Positions 24,779-33,053 of a stretch of 64,000 nucleotides of DNA are shown piece by piece. The notes under the pieces are model-generated. The model did not search any database, was not told the origin of the DNA, and worked only from the letters and a program-made list of their open reading frames with translations. The position numbers and the translations under genes were made by a program. The stretch is from Microbacteriaceae bacterium (GTDB taxonomy: Bacteria > Actinomycetota > Actinomycetes > Actinomycetales > Microbacteriaceae): NCBI GenBank assembly GCA_019638805.1, contig JAHBTA010000001.1, positions 620,001-684,000 on the forward strand, in the 5' to 3' direction. The first letter of the stretch is position 1. Each line of letters starts with the position of its first letter.

Positions 24779-27543
24779 TTCCGGGCCGGCGTGCGCCGGG
24801 CCTTCGACGCGGGCTTCTTGGCCGGGCCCTTGGCGCGCCGGTCGGCCAGCAGCTGCACGGCCCGCTCGAAGTCGATCGCCTCCACGTCCTCGCCGCGCGG
24901 GATGGTCGCGTTGGTCACCCCGTCGGTCACATAGGGTCCGAACCGGCCGTCGCGCACGCGGATCGGCTTGCCGCTGACCGGGTCGGCGTCGAACTCCTTG
25001 AGGGCGCTGCTCGGTCGGCGCGCCCCGTACTTGGGCTGCGCGAAGACCTCCAGCGCCCCGGCGAGGTCGATCGTGAAGATCTGCTCCTCGCTCTCCAGCG
25101 ACCGGCTGTCGGTGCCCTTCTTGAGGTAGGCGCCGTACCGGCCGTTCTGCGCGGTGATGTCCTCGCCCGACTCCGGGTCCTGCCCGACGACGCGCGGCAG
25201 GTCGAGCAGCCGGATCGCGGTCTCCAGGTCGATCGCCGCCGGGTCCATGCTCTTGAACAGGGATGCCGTGCGCGGCTTGGGTGCCGCATCCTTCTTCTTC
25301 TTCTTCGCGGGCTTCTTCTTCGGCTTGGCGGGCTCGACCAGCTCGCCGGTCGCCGGATCGACCGCGACGCCCTCGTCGGCCTCGTCCACCTTGAGGACCA
25401 CCGCGTCTGCCGCGGTCTCGGCCGGCGGCTCGGGGTCGAGCTCGGTCACATAGGGGCCGTAGCGGCCGTCCTTGGCGACCACGAGCTTGCCGGTCGCCGG
25501 GTTGATGCCGAGCTCTCGGTCGCCCGCAACGGGTGCGTCGATGAGCTCGCGCGCCTTCTCGGGCGTGAGCTCGTCGGGCGCGAGCGTGTCGGGCACGTTG
25601 ACCCGGCGCGGGGTCTCGCTGCCCTCGACGGGCACCTCGAGGTAGGGCCCGTACCGGCCGATGCGCAGCGTGATGCCGTCGGCGATCCGGATCGAGTTGA
25701 TGTCGCGCGCGTCGATGTCGCCCAGGTTGTCGATGACGGTGCGCAGGCCGCGGTGGCGGTCGCCGCCGTAGTAGAAGCCGCGCAGCCACTCGACCCGGTC
25801 GGCCTCGCCGTCGGCGATGCGGTCCAGGTCGTCCTCCATCTCGGCGGTGAAGTCGTACTCGACCAGATCGGCGAAGTGCTCCTCGAGCAGGCGCACGACG
25901 CTGAACGCGATCCAGTTCGGCACGAGGGCGGTGCCGCGCGGGGTCACGTACCCGCGGTCGATGATGGTCGAGATGATGCTCGCGTAGGTCGAGGGCCGGC
26001 CGATGCCGAGCTCTTCGAGCGTCTTGACCAGGCTCGCCTCGGTGTAGCGCGGCGGGGGCGTCGTCTCGTGGCCCTTCGCTTCGAGGGCGCCCAGGTCGAG
26101 CACCTGGCCCTGGGTCAGCGGAGGCAACTGACGCTGGTTCTCGTCCCCGGCATCCTGCTCGTTGCGCTCCTCGTCGTGCCCCTCCTCATAGGCGGCCAGG
26201 AAGCCGCGGAAGGTGATGACCGTGCCCGAGGCGGTGAACTCGGCCGTGCCCGACGCCGCGGTCGCCGCGGAGATGGTGACGGATGCCGTGGAGCCTCGCG
26301 CGTCGGCCATCTGCGAGGCGACGGTGCGCTTCCAGATCAGCTCGTAGAGCTTGAGGTCGTTGCCGCGTAGCACGGAGGCGAGTTCCGACGGGGTGCGGAA
26401 GACCTCGCCCGAGGGCCGGATCGCCTCGTGCGCCTCCTGCGCGTTCTTGGACTTGCCGGTGTAGACGCGAGGCTTCTCTGGCACCGAGTCGGCGCCGTAG
26501 AGCTTGGTCGCCTGGGTGCGCGCCGCCGTGATCGCCTGCTGCGAGAGGTTCGGCGAGTCGGTGCGCATATAGGTGATGTAGCCGTTCTCGTACAACCCCT
26601 GCGCGACGCTCATGGTCTGGCGGGCCGAGAACCGCAGCTTGCGCGCGGCCTCCTGCTGCAGCGTCGACGTCGTGAACGGGGCGGCGGGGCGGCGCGTGTA
26701 CGGCTTGGTCTCGAGCGCGGAGACCGTGAACGATGTCGAGTCCTCGCGCAGAGCCGCGGCGAGCCGCTCGGCCCCGGTCTCGTCGAGGGCGACCGCGTCG
26801 CCGGTCAGCTGCCCGCGGTCGTCGAAGTCACGACCGCTGGCGACCCGTCGGCCGTCGAGCCGGGCGAGCTTCGCCTCGAAGGGCGAACCGGCCGCGCCGA
26901 CCTGCGGCGCCAGCTCGGCCAGCAGGTCCCAGTAGGACGCCGAGACGAACGCGAGGCGCTCGCGCTCGCGATCCACCACGAGCCGGGTCGCGGCGGACTG
27001 CACGCGCCCCGCGGACAGACCCGGCCCGACCTTGCGCCACAGCACGGGCGAGACCTCGTAGCCGTAGAGCCGGTCCAGGATGCGACGGGTCTCCTGCGCG
27101 TCGACCAGCGCGGTGTCGAGGTCGCGCGGACTGTTGCGGGCGGCGTCGATCGCATCCCTGGTGATCTCGTGGAACACCATGCGCTTCACCGGCACGGTGG
27201 GTTTGAGCACCTCGAGCAGGTGCCACGCGATGGCCTCGCCCTCGCGATCCTCATCCGTGGCGAGGTAGAGCTCGTCGGCCGTCTTGAGCGCCTTCTTGAG
27301 ATCGGCGACGGTGCGCTTCTTCTCCTCGCTCACCACGTAATACGGAGTGAAGCCGTTCTCGACGTCGATCGAGAACTTGCCCAGCGACCCCTTCTTCAGC
27401 TCGGGGGGAAGGTTCTTGGGCTCGATCAGGTCGCGGATGTGACCCACCGACGCCTGCACCTCGTAGCCGTCGCCGAGGTACTGCGCGATGGTCTTGGCCT
27501 TCGCGGGCGACTCGACGATGACCAGCTTCTTGGTCTCGGGCAC
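24775..27543 (-). CDS. topA: DNA topoisomerase I
   Basis: About 922 residues, type IA. The TOPRIM domain starts LVIVESPAKAKTIAQYLG and has ATDEDREGEAIAWH. The catalytic Tyr is in ENGYITYMRTDSPNLS. The C-terminus has no zinc fingers but several repeats of the type GRYGPYL/GRFGPYVT, and a Lys-rich run (PKKKPAKKKKKD near residue 755), as in actinobacterial TopA. It relaxes negative supercoils. The gene heads the topA-tmk-holB operon; 108 non-coding bases lie upstream. Confidence 0.95.
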   Translation of the reverse strand: MPETKKLVIVESPAKAKTIAQYLGDGYEVQASVGHIRDLIEPKNLPPELKKGSLGKFSIDVENGFTPYYVVSEEKKRTVADLKKALKTADELYLATDEDREGEAIAWHLLEVLKPTVPVKRMVFHEITRDAIDAARNSPRDLDTALVDAQETRRILDRLYGYEVSPVLWRKVGPGLSAGRVQSAATRLVVDRERERLAFVSASYWDLLAELAPQVGAAGSPFEAKLARLDGRRVASGRDFDDRGQLTGDAVALDETGAERLAAALREDSTSFTVSALETKPYTRRPAAPFTTSTLQQEAARKLRFSARQTMSVAQGLYENGYITYMRTDSPNLSQQAITAARTQATKLYGADSVPEKPRVYTGKSKNAQEAHEAIRPSGEVFRTPSELASVLRGNDLKLYELIWKRTVASQMADARGSTASVTISAATAASGTAEFTASGTVITFRGFLAAYEEGHDEERNEQDAGDENQRQLPPLTQGQVLDLGALEAKGHETTPPPRYTEASLVKTLEELGIGRPSTYASIISTIIDRGYVTPRGTALVPNWIAFSVVRLLEEHFADLVEYDFTAEMEDDLDRIADGEADRVEWLRGFYYGGDRHRGLRTVIDNLGDIDARDINSIRIADGITLRIGRYGPYLEVPVEGSETPRRVNVPDTLAPDELTPEKARELIDAPVAGDRELGINPATGKLVVAKDGRYGPYVTELDPEPPAETAADAVVLKVDEADEGVAVDPATGELVEPAKPKKKPAKKKKKDAAPKPRTASLFKSMDPAAIDLETAIRLLDLPRVVGQDPESGEDITAQNGRYGAYLKKGTDSRSLESEEQIFTIDLAGALEVFAQPKYGARRPSSALKEFDADPVSGKPIRVRDGRFGPYVTDGVTNATIPRGEDVEAIDFERAVQLLADRRAKGPAKKPASKARRTPARK

Positions 27544-27617
27544 TGCACTCCTTACTATCCGGGGACACCATACACACGAGATCAGGGGGTCGGCTCACAC
27601 CGTCCCCGACCGTCATC

Positions 27618-27651
27618 GCGTGTCCTGGATGAGGGAGACCCGTCGACACGC
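27618..27651. terminator. Hairpin at the end of the Tad locus
   Basis: GCGTGTC and GACACGC are perfect 7-base arms around a 20-base loop, directly touching the stop codon of the last pilus gene (minus strand). It probably ends that transcript just before the topA promoter region. There is no T run. Confidence 0.35.
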
Positions 27652-27987
27652 TCACGGCGGCCCCGCCGTGGAACGGGCGGTCGCCCCGGCCGGACCCGCG
27701 CGCACCGAAACCTGGACGGTCGCGACCAGTCCGTCCACCTGGCACCCGGTCAGTGCGGTTCGGTTCGCGGCGGCCACCCGTGCCGCGAGTTCGCACGGCT
27801 CCCCCGCGATCGCACCGGATGCCCCATCGGCGGCGGCGAGTGCCGCCGCGTCCGCCGCCCCGATCGCGCGCTGACGCACGGTGAGCGCCGCTCCCAGTAC
27901 GAGTACGGCCGAGGAGCAGGTCACCAGCGCGCCCACGAGCGCCAGGGCGAGCACGGAGCCCGCCCCCGCATCCTCGGCGAGCCGCAC
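27652..27987 (-). CDS. TadE-like secreted protein of the Rv3654c type
   Basis: About 111 residues. EDAGAGSVLALALVGALVTCSS followed by more hydrophobics is the N-terminal membrane segment typical of the actinobacterial protein (Rv3654c family) found beside Tad genes. The C-terminal half carries a Cys pair, GEPCELAARV and LTGCQVDG. I chose GTG at 27987, which follows the previous stop by two bases; GTG at 28014 would overlap that gene. Probably a minor pilus or secretion component. Confidence 0.65.
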   Translation of the reverse strand: MRLAEDAGAGSVLALALVGALVTCSSAVLVLGAALTVRQRAIGAADAAALAAADGASGAIAGEPCELAARVAAANRTALTGCQVDGLVATVQVSVRAGPAGATARSTAGPP

Positions 27988-27989
27988 GG

Positions 27990-28331
27990 CTACCGGCCCC
28001 CACCGAGCGCGCACGAGGTCGCCGTGACCCGCATACCGAGCCGGGCGGCGAGACCGCTCGGGGTGTACCGGACCGTCGCGCACACCAGACTGCCGCGCGC
28101 CGAGCGCGTGACGCTCGCACCGGGCAGCTGACGCTGCAGGTGGGCGGCCACCGCCACGCCGCCCTCGCCCCTCGCCCACGAGCGCGCCGCATCCGCCGCC
28201 GCATCCTGCGCCCCAAGTGAGGCCCTCGCGACCTGCACTCCGCCCAGGGCCACGGCGAGCACGAGCAGCACGGCGGGAAGCGCGACGGCGAACTCGGCGG
28301 TCGCCCCACCCGTCTCGTCGGCCGGCCGCAT
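27990..28331 (-). CDS. TadE-family minor pilin
   Basis: About 113 residues. GGATAEFAVALPAVLLVLAV gives the TadE pattern of a Glu in a hydrophobic helix after a short basic/acidic leader. The C-terminal part has two Cys (LVCATVRY and TATSCAL), likely disulphide-bonded outside the cell. ATG at 28331 shares one base with the stop of the DUF4244 gene (TGATG). Role: minor subunit or assembly factor of a Flp/Tad pilus. Confidence 0.75.
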   Translation of the reverse strand: MRPADETGGATAEFAVALPAVLLVLAVALGGVQVARASLGAQDAAADAARSWARGEGGVAVAAHLQRQLPGASVTRSARGSLVCATVRYTPSGLAARLGMRVTATSCALGGGR

Positions 28332-28531
28332 CACCCGCCCACGCTCAGAGCCGAGCGGACGAGCCCGGTGAGGATGCCCTGCACCTCGCCCGACCTCAGG
28401 ATGACCACGAGAAGCCCGGCGAAGCCGACGGCCGCCATGATCGTGATCGCGTACTCGGCCGTCGCGGCGCCGCGATCGCTTGCCAGCCGCCGGATGATGC
28501 TCTCCTCGCGCGGGAGCCGGGTCGAGCCCAT
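28331..28531 (-). CDS. DUF4244 Flp-pilin-like protein
   Basis: About 66 residues. After a basic leader comes DRGAATAEYAITIMAAVGFAGL, the pilin-type segment with Glu five residues into the hydrophobic stretch, ending LVRSALSVGG. I chose ATG at 28531 because GAGGAGGG lies 6 bases upstream; a GTG at 28564 would put that ribosome site inside the gene. This small protein is probably the major pilin of the locus. Confidence 0.75.
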   Translation of the reverse strand: MGSTRLPREESIIRRLASDRGAATAEYAITIMAAVGFAGLLVVILRSGEVQGILTGLVRSALSVGG

Positions 28532-28631
28532 CGTGCCCTCCTCTGATGTAGCTGCGTCGGGCACGAGCGATCACCATCGTGCCCCGACACGTCCGCCTCG
28601 CTGACTCGCGGGACGCGATCCGGGGAACGAC

Positions 28632-29651
28632 TCACACCGCGAGCGCTGTGGACGACAGGATCGCGATGCCGATCGGCACCACGCCCAGAAGCACGAAGGC
28701 GGGGAGGACGCACAACCCGAGAGGCAGCAGCAGCCGGGACTCCAGCAGGGCGATGCGCTCCGCCGCGGACGCCCGCGCCTCCCGGCGCGCGGCGTCTGAC
28801 TCGGCGCGCAGAAGTCCGGCCACCGGCACCCCGGCGCGCTGTGCGAAGGCGACCACGGCATCCGCCCCGTGGCCAGGATCCACTCCGGACGCCCGGCACG
28901 CATCGGCGACCAGCTCGCGTGCACGCGCGGGCGGCAGCCCGCCGGACATCGCGAGGGCGAGCAGTTCGCACCCGATTCCCGGCGCCGGATCGCTCTCCCG
29001 CGCCCACCGCAGGAGCCGCCGGTTCCAGCGCACCGCGATCCACATCAGCACGCCGGCAGCGCCCGCGCAGACCAGTCCGGGAACGGAGGCGAACGCCCCG
29101 AGCATGTCGAAGCCGAGGAGCGCCCCCATCGCCACGGCGACGACCGGGAGGGCCAGCACGACCCGGCTGGTGGCGCGCGGTCCGGCCAGCGCGACCTCGA
29201 CGGCGCGGGCGTCGGCTCCGAGCCCGCGCAGCACCTCCGCGGTGCGCTCGAGCGTCGGTGCGAGTGGCGCGCCCGCCTCGGCGGCCACCCACCACACCGC
29301 GGCCAGCACACCCCAGGCACGGGCGCCCACGTCCCCGGGCGCGTCCCGCCCCTCCACCGCGCTCGACCCAACCGCCGCGCTCCTCCCCGCCGCCGCGCTC
29401 GACCCAGCCGCCGTCCTCCACCCAGCCGCCGCACCCACCGCACCCCCTGCGCCCGGCCGCGCGAGCGCGCCGATCCGCGCCGGAAGGTCGGCGGCGGACT
29501 CGATCCCGTCGACCACGACGGCCGCGGGACCATCGGGATCGGCCTCGGCGACCGAGCGCCACGCCCCCAGAGCGGGCAGCCCGGCGGCGGTCAGCACCGC
29601 GAGCCGGTGCACGAGCGCGGCGACGCCCTCGATCTCCTGCGCCGCGCTCAC
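28632..29651 (-). CDS. Type II secretion F-domain protein (TadB/TadC-like)
   Basis: About 339 residues. Several membrane helices flank T2SF-like segments (VAALVHRLAVLTAAGLPAL at the start, LLALAMSGGLPPARARELV in the second half, a terminal helix ending IAILSSTALAV). Only one such gene is present, whereas classical Tad loci have TadB and TadC separately; the two halves may combine both. A low-complexity insert at residues 65-108 includes a 12-residue repeat encoded by 36-base units. GTG at 29651 overlaps the tadA stop by 4 bases. Confidence 0.75.
   Translation of the reverse strand: MSAAQEIEGVAALVHRLAVLTAAGLPALGAWRSVAEADPDGPAAVVVDGIESAADLPARIGALARPGAGGAVGAAAGWRTAAGSSAAAGRSAAVGSSAVEGRDAPGDVGARAWGVLAAVWWVAAEAGAPLAPTLERTAEVLRGLGADARAVEVALAGPRATSRVVLALPVVAVAMGALLGFDMLGAFASVPGLVCAGAAGVLMWIAVRWNRRLLRWARESDPAPGIGCELLALAMSGGLPPARARELVADACRASGVDPGHGADAVVAFAQRAGVPVAGLLRAESDAARREARASAAERIALLESRLLLPLGLCVLPAFVLLGVVPIGIAILSSTALAV
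29357..29428. repeat. Two 36-base tandem units inside the T2SF gene
   Basis: CCGCGCTCGACCCA at 29357-29370 recurs at 29393-29406. The period of 36 bases is 12 codons and gives AAGSSAAAGRSA then AVGSSAVEGRDA in the protein. The repeat keeps frame, so it varies a linker between membrane helices rather than breaking the gene. Confidence 0.7.
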
Positions 29652-30637
29652 GACTCCCCCGTGAGCCCGTGGACCGTCAATCGTCCGCCCGCGTCCAGCG
29701 CGAGCTCCCCGAGCGCGCTCAACCGACGCCCCTCCGCCGCGCGTTCCACGTGCAGGACCGCGTCGAAGGCGCTGACCGCCTGACGCGCCACGGCATCCGC
29801 ATCGAGCCCCGCGAGCGAGCCCAGCGCCTCGAGCCGCGCGGGCACGTCGGCGAGCGAGTTCGCGTGCAGCGTGCCCGCGCCGCCGTCGTGCCCGGTGTTG
29901 AGCGCGGACAGCAGCTCGCGCAACTCGGGCCCCCGGCACTCGCCGACCACCAGCCGGTCGGGCCTCATGCGCAGCGCCTCGCGCACGAGGCGGTCGAGTC
30001 CGATCGCACCGGCGCCGTCGAGGTTGGCCTGCCGCGCCTCCAGGGCGACGACGTGCGGATGCGCGATGCGCAGTTCGGCGACGTCCTCGATGACGACGAT
30101 GCGCTCGGTCTCGGGAGCGCTCCCCAGCAGCGCCCCGAGCAGCGTCGTCTTCCCCGAGCCGCCCGCCCCGGTCACCAACAGGTTCGCCCGGCGCGTGACC
30201 AGCTCGCGCACCACCGCAGCGCCGTGCAGCGCGAAGAAGCCCCCGGCCTCCAGCTCGCCCAGATCGAGCGGTCGGGATCGCGGCAGCCGCACCGAGAGCA
30301 CGGCACCTCCCGGCGACACGGGTGGCAATACCGCGTGGACGCGGATGCCGTGCCCGAGTCTCACGTCGACGCAGGGCGTCGCCTCGTCCACGTGCCGCTC
30401 CCCGGCCGCGATGAGCCGCACGGCGAGGTCACGCGCCTCGGCCCGGGGGACCGTCGTCCCCGCGACCCGCTCGGCGCCGGCGCCGCGGTCGACCCAGACG
30501 CTGCCGTCCGGGTTGACGAAGACGTCGGTGACCGCGTCGTCCCGCACCCAGGGCGCGAGCACGCCGAAGACCGCGGGGTCGAACGGCCTTTCCCGTGCCA
30601 TCGCCGACGGCGCCGCCTGCGCCACGAAGCCACCCAT
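29648..30637 (-). CDS. tadA: Tad/CpaF-type pilus assembly ATPase
   Basis: About 329 residues, secretion ATPase of the VirB11/CpaF family. N-terminal FDPAVFGVLAPWVRDDAVTD and VFVNPDG are the N-domain. Walker A is VTGAGGSGKTTLLGA, VVIEDVAELRIAHPHVV is the Asp box/Walker B region, and LNTGHDGGAGTLHANS is the His box. It powers pilus assembly at the membrane. ATG at 30637 or 30601 are both possible; the first gives a normal N-domain. The locus order ATPase, F-protein, DUF4244, TadE, TadE-like is a compact actinobacterial type. Confidence 0.88.
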   Translation of the reverse strand: MGGFVAQAAPSAMARERPFDPAVFGVLAPWVRDDAVTDVFVNPDGSVWVDRGAGAERVAGTTVPRAEARDLAVRLIAAGERHVDEATPCVDVRLGHGIRVHAVLPPVSPGGAVLSVRLPRSRPLDLGELEAGGFFALHGAAVVRELVTRRANLLVTGAGGSGKTTLLGALLGSAPETERIVVIEDVAELRIAHPHVVALEARQANLDGAGAIGLDRLVREALRMRPDRLVVGECRGPELRELLSALNTGHDGGAGTLHANSLADVPARLEALGSLAGLDADAVARQAVSAFDAVLHVERAAEGRRLSALGELALDAGGRLTVHGLTGES

Positions 30638-30732
30638 CCGACCACCGTGCCGCGCTGCGATCCCGCGCGCGGCACGGGAGCCGCATCCGTGCACAACGCA
30701 TCCCGGATCCCTACGGGAGGGAGCCGACCCGC

Positions 30733-30831
30733 CGACGAAAACTGAGGACTTTAGGGGCAGAGCCGTTCCGGGCTCGTGGCACGGAGAGTGTGGACGGCAG
30801 CCGCCGCCCACACTCTCCTCAGTTTTCGTCG
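30733..30831. repeat. 99-base structured element with 16-base perfect arms and two internal hairpins
   Basis: CGACGAAAACTGAGGA (30733-30748) and TCCTCAGTTTTCGTCG (30816-30831) are perfectly complementary. Inside lie GAGCC-GTTCCG-GGCTC (30760-30775) and an 11-base perfect stem, GGAGAGTGTGG (30783-30793) with CCACACTCTCC (30808-30818). The whole folds as a three-way junction; the second inner stem shares three bases with the outer arm. It fills the gap between the sugar permease end and the tadA start. A terminator, a small RNA or a MITE-like repeat are all possible. Confidence 0.6.
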
Positions 30832-30857
30832 ACGCCCGCGCTACGGGCGCCGCGCCA

Positions 30858-32171
30858 CTACGTGCGCAGGATCGTGCCGCCCGCGCGGACGCGGGACACC
30901 GCATCCACGGTCGCCGCGAGCACGAGCACGCCGCCCGTCACCAGGTAGTTGACGCCGGCCGGCAGGTTGAGCAGGCCGAGCCCGTTGGTGATGACCGCGA
31001 TCACGAGTGCGCCGATCGCGGCGTGGATGAGCCGCCCGCGTCCGCCGAACAGCGAGACGCCGCCGACCACCGCCGCCGCGACGCCCGAGAGCACCAGGTC
31101 GCGGCCGGCAGCCGCATCCACCGAGCCCACCTTGCTGATCGAGAACAGCCCGGCGAAGACCGCGAGGAAGGAGCACACGATGAACGCCGTCCAGCGGATC
31201 GTCACGACCTTGATGCCCGAGCGGCGCGCGGCCTCCGGGTTGCCGCCGATGGCGTAGATGTAGCGGCCGTACTTGGTGCGATCCAGCACGAAGGTGCCGA
31301 CCCACAGGATCACCAGCACGAACGGCACCACGATCGGCACGCCCTCCACGATGTTGCCGCCGACCTCCTGGCCGTTGAGGATGGTGGGCGCCTGACCGCG
31401 GTTGCGGTTCAGCAGGAAGACCGCGAGCCCGCCGAGCACGGCGAAGACCGCGAGCTTGGCCCAGACCAGCGCGATCGTGCGGTTCGGCACGCCCGCCGCC
31501 GAGCGCCGGCGCCGGTCGACGAACGAGGTCACCCCCGAGACCAGCAGCACGACCACGAGCATGACCCAGCCGCCCCAGGTGGGCAGGTTCGAGTTCTGGA
31601 TCGCCAGGATCTCGGGGATCTGCACGCGGTACAGCCCGCCCGAACCGATGACGATGAGCTCGAGTCCCTGCAGCCCCAGGAACAGGCCCAGCGTGACGAC
31701 GAAGGACGGGATCCCGACCCTCGCGACGAAGAACCCGATGAAAGTGCCGATCGCGATGCCGATCAGGAAGGCGACCGCCAGCGCGACGATCCAGTTCACG
31801 CCCTGCACGTTGACCAGCACGATGAAGATGCACATCGTGACGCCCGCGGTCACGCCCGCGGACAGGTCGATCTCGCCGAGCAGGATCACGAACACGAGCG
31901 CCATACCCAGCATGACGAGCGTCGCCGCCTGCGTCATGAGGTTGGCGAAGTTGCGCTCGGTGAAGAAGAACGGGCTGAGCAGCGAGAACAGGACGCTGAG
32001 CACCACGAACCCGCCCACCGCGGGCAGGGCGCCCATGTCGCCGGCCCGCACGCGCTGCCACCAGGCGCCCACCTGGTCGAGGATGCCGCCCTCCTGCCCG
32101 CTACCGATCAGGTCGACGGATGTCGTGGCCAGGTCGCCCGTGAGGTCGCCGCGTTCCTGCGTGGTGCTCAT
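30858..32171 (-). CDS. Sugar ABC transporter permease (XylH/BPD_transp_2 type)
   Basis: About 437 residues with about 10-12 membrane helices after a 50-residue cytoplasmic start. VFVILLGEIDLSAGVTAG is the signature of RbsC/XylH-type permeases, and GRYIYAIGGNPEAARRSGIKV is the coupling loop. A long loop between helices (ILNGQEVGGNIVEGVPIVV) is typical of the XylH branch. It carries the substrate bound by the 33054-34106 lipoprotein, powered by the ATPase encoded just upstream. ATG at 32171 overlaps the ATPase stop by 4 bases. Confidence 0.9.
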   Translation of the reverse strand: MSTTQERGDLTGDLATTSVDLIGSGQEGGILDQVGAWWQRVRAGDMGALPAVGGFVVLSVLFSLLSPFFFTERNFANLMTQAATLVMLGMALVFVILLGEIDLSAGVTAGVTMCIFIVLVNVQGVNWIVALAVAFLIGIAIGTFIGFFVARVGIPSFVVTLGLFLGLQGLELIVIGSGGLYRVQIPEILAIQNSNLPTWGGWVMLVVVLLVSGVTSFVDRRRRSAAGVPNRTIALVWAKLAVFAVLGGLAVFLLNRNRGQAPTILNGQEVGGNIVEGVPIVVPFVLVILWVGTFVLDRTKYGRYIYAIGGNPEAARRSGIKVVTIRWTAFIVCSFLAVFAGLFSISKVGSVDAAAGRDLVLSGVAAAVVGGVSLFGGRGRLIHAAIGALVIAVITNGLGLLNLPAGVNYLVTGGVLVLAATVDAVSRVRAGGTILRT

Positions 32172-32917
32172 GCGCTGACCCCCATCGTCTTGGTCCCGGT
32201 GATGTAGCCCACGACGTCGTCGCGCGTGGTGGCACGGGTCTCGAGGTCGGCGACCATCTGTCCCAGGTAGAGCACGCTGATGTGGTCGGCGACCGCGAAG
32301 ACGTCGGCCAGGTTGTGGCTGATGATGATGACCGCGACGCCCTGATCGGCCAGGCGCCGCACCAGGGCGAGCACCTGTTCGGTCTGGGCCACGCCGAGCG
32401 CCGCCGTCGGCTCGTCGAGGATGACGACGCGCGCCTTCTTGAGGACGGCGCGCGCGATCGCGACCGTCTGGCGCTGCCCGCCGGAGAGCGATGAGACCTT
32501 CTGCCGCACCGACTTCACGGTGCGCACCGAAAGGGAGCGCAGCGTGTCGGAGGCCTCGCGCTCCATGCGGCCCTCGTCGAAGGTGCCGAGCCGGGTCTCC
32601 TCCCGGCCGAGGAACATGTTCTGAACGATGTCCAGGTTGTCGCACAGCGCGAGGTCCTGGTACACCACCTCGACACCCAGACGGGATGCGTCACGCGGCG
32701 AGTGCAGGGAGACCTCCTCGCCGTCGAATCGCACCGACCCCGAGTCGTAGGGCTGAACGCCCGCGAGGCCCTTGATGAGCGTCGACTTGCCGGCGCCGTT
32801 GTCACCGACCAGCGCGGTGACCTTGCCGGGGTAGGCCCTGAGGCTGACACCCTTGAGAACGCTGACCGGGCCGAAGCTCTTGACCACGTCGGTCAGCTCG
32901 ATGATGGGCACACTCAT
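32168..32917 (-). CDS. Sugar ABC transporter ATP-binding protein, single-domain type
   Basis: About 249 residues with one ABC domain: Walker A LVGDNGAGKSTLIKGL, signature SSLSGGQRQTVAIARA, Walker B ARVVILDEPTAAL. Many sugar ABC ATPases of this class (RbsA, XylG) have two fused ABC domains; this one has one, like FrcA-type proteins, and must act as a homodimer. ATG at 32917. A 136-base gap with a strong hairpin separates it from the binding-protein gene upstream. Confidence 0.9.
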   Translation of the reverse strand: MSVPIIELTDVVKSFGPVSVLKGVSLRAYPGKVTALVGDNGAGKSTLIKGLAGVQPYDSGSVRFDGEEVSLHSPRDASRLGVEVVYQDLALCDNLDIVQNMFLGREETRLGTFDEGRMEREASDTLRSLSVRTVKSVRQKVSSLSGGQRQTVAIARAVLKKARVVILDEPTAALGVAQTEQVLALVRRLADQGVAVIIISHNLADVFAVADHISVLYLGQMVADLETRATTRDDVVGYITGTKTMGVSA

Positions 32918-33000
32918 GCCGCTTCCTTTCCACGACGTCGATGTCGCGCTCGGCCGCGCATCCCCAGCGTGGCACGGGGGCGGGGCGGGAGTACAGAGAG

Positions 33001-33043
33001 GAAGGCCCCGGGCCGAGCCGCATGGGCACGACCCGTGGCCTTC
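33001..33043. terminator. Attenuator-like hairpin between binding protein and ATPase genes
   Basis: GAAGGCC and GGCCTTC are perfect 7-base arms, extended by four further pairs after one mismatch (CGGG with CCCG). It starts 10 bases after the binding-protein stop on the minus strand. A partial terminator here would give more binding protein than membrane components, as is usual in ABC operons. Confidence 0.55.
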
Positions 33044-33053
33044 TCAGGGGGGA

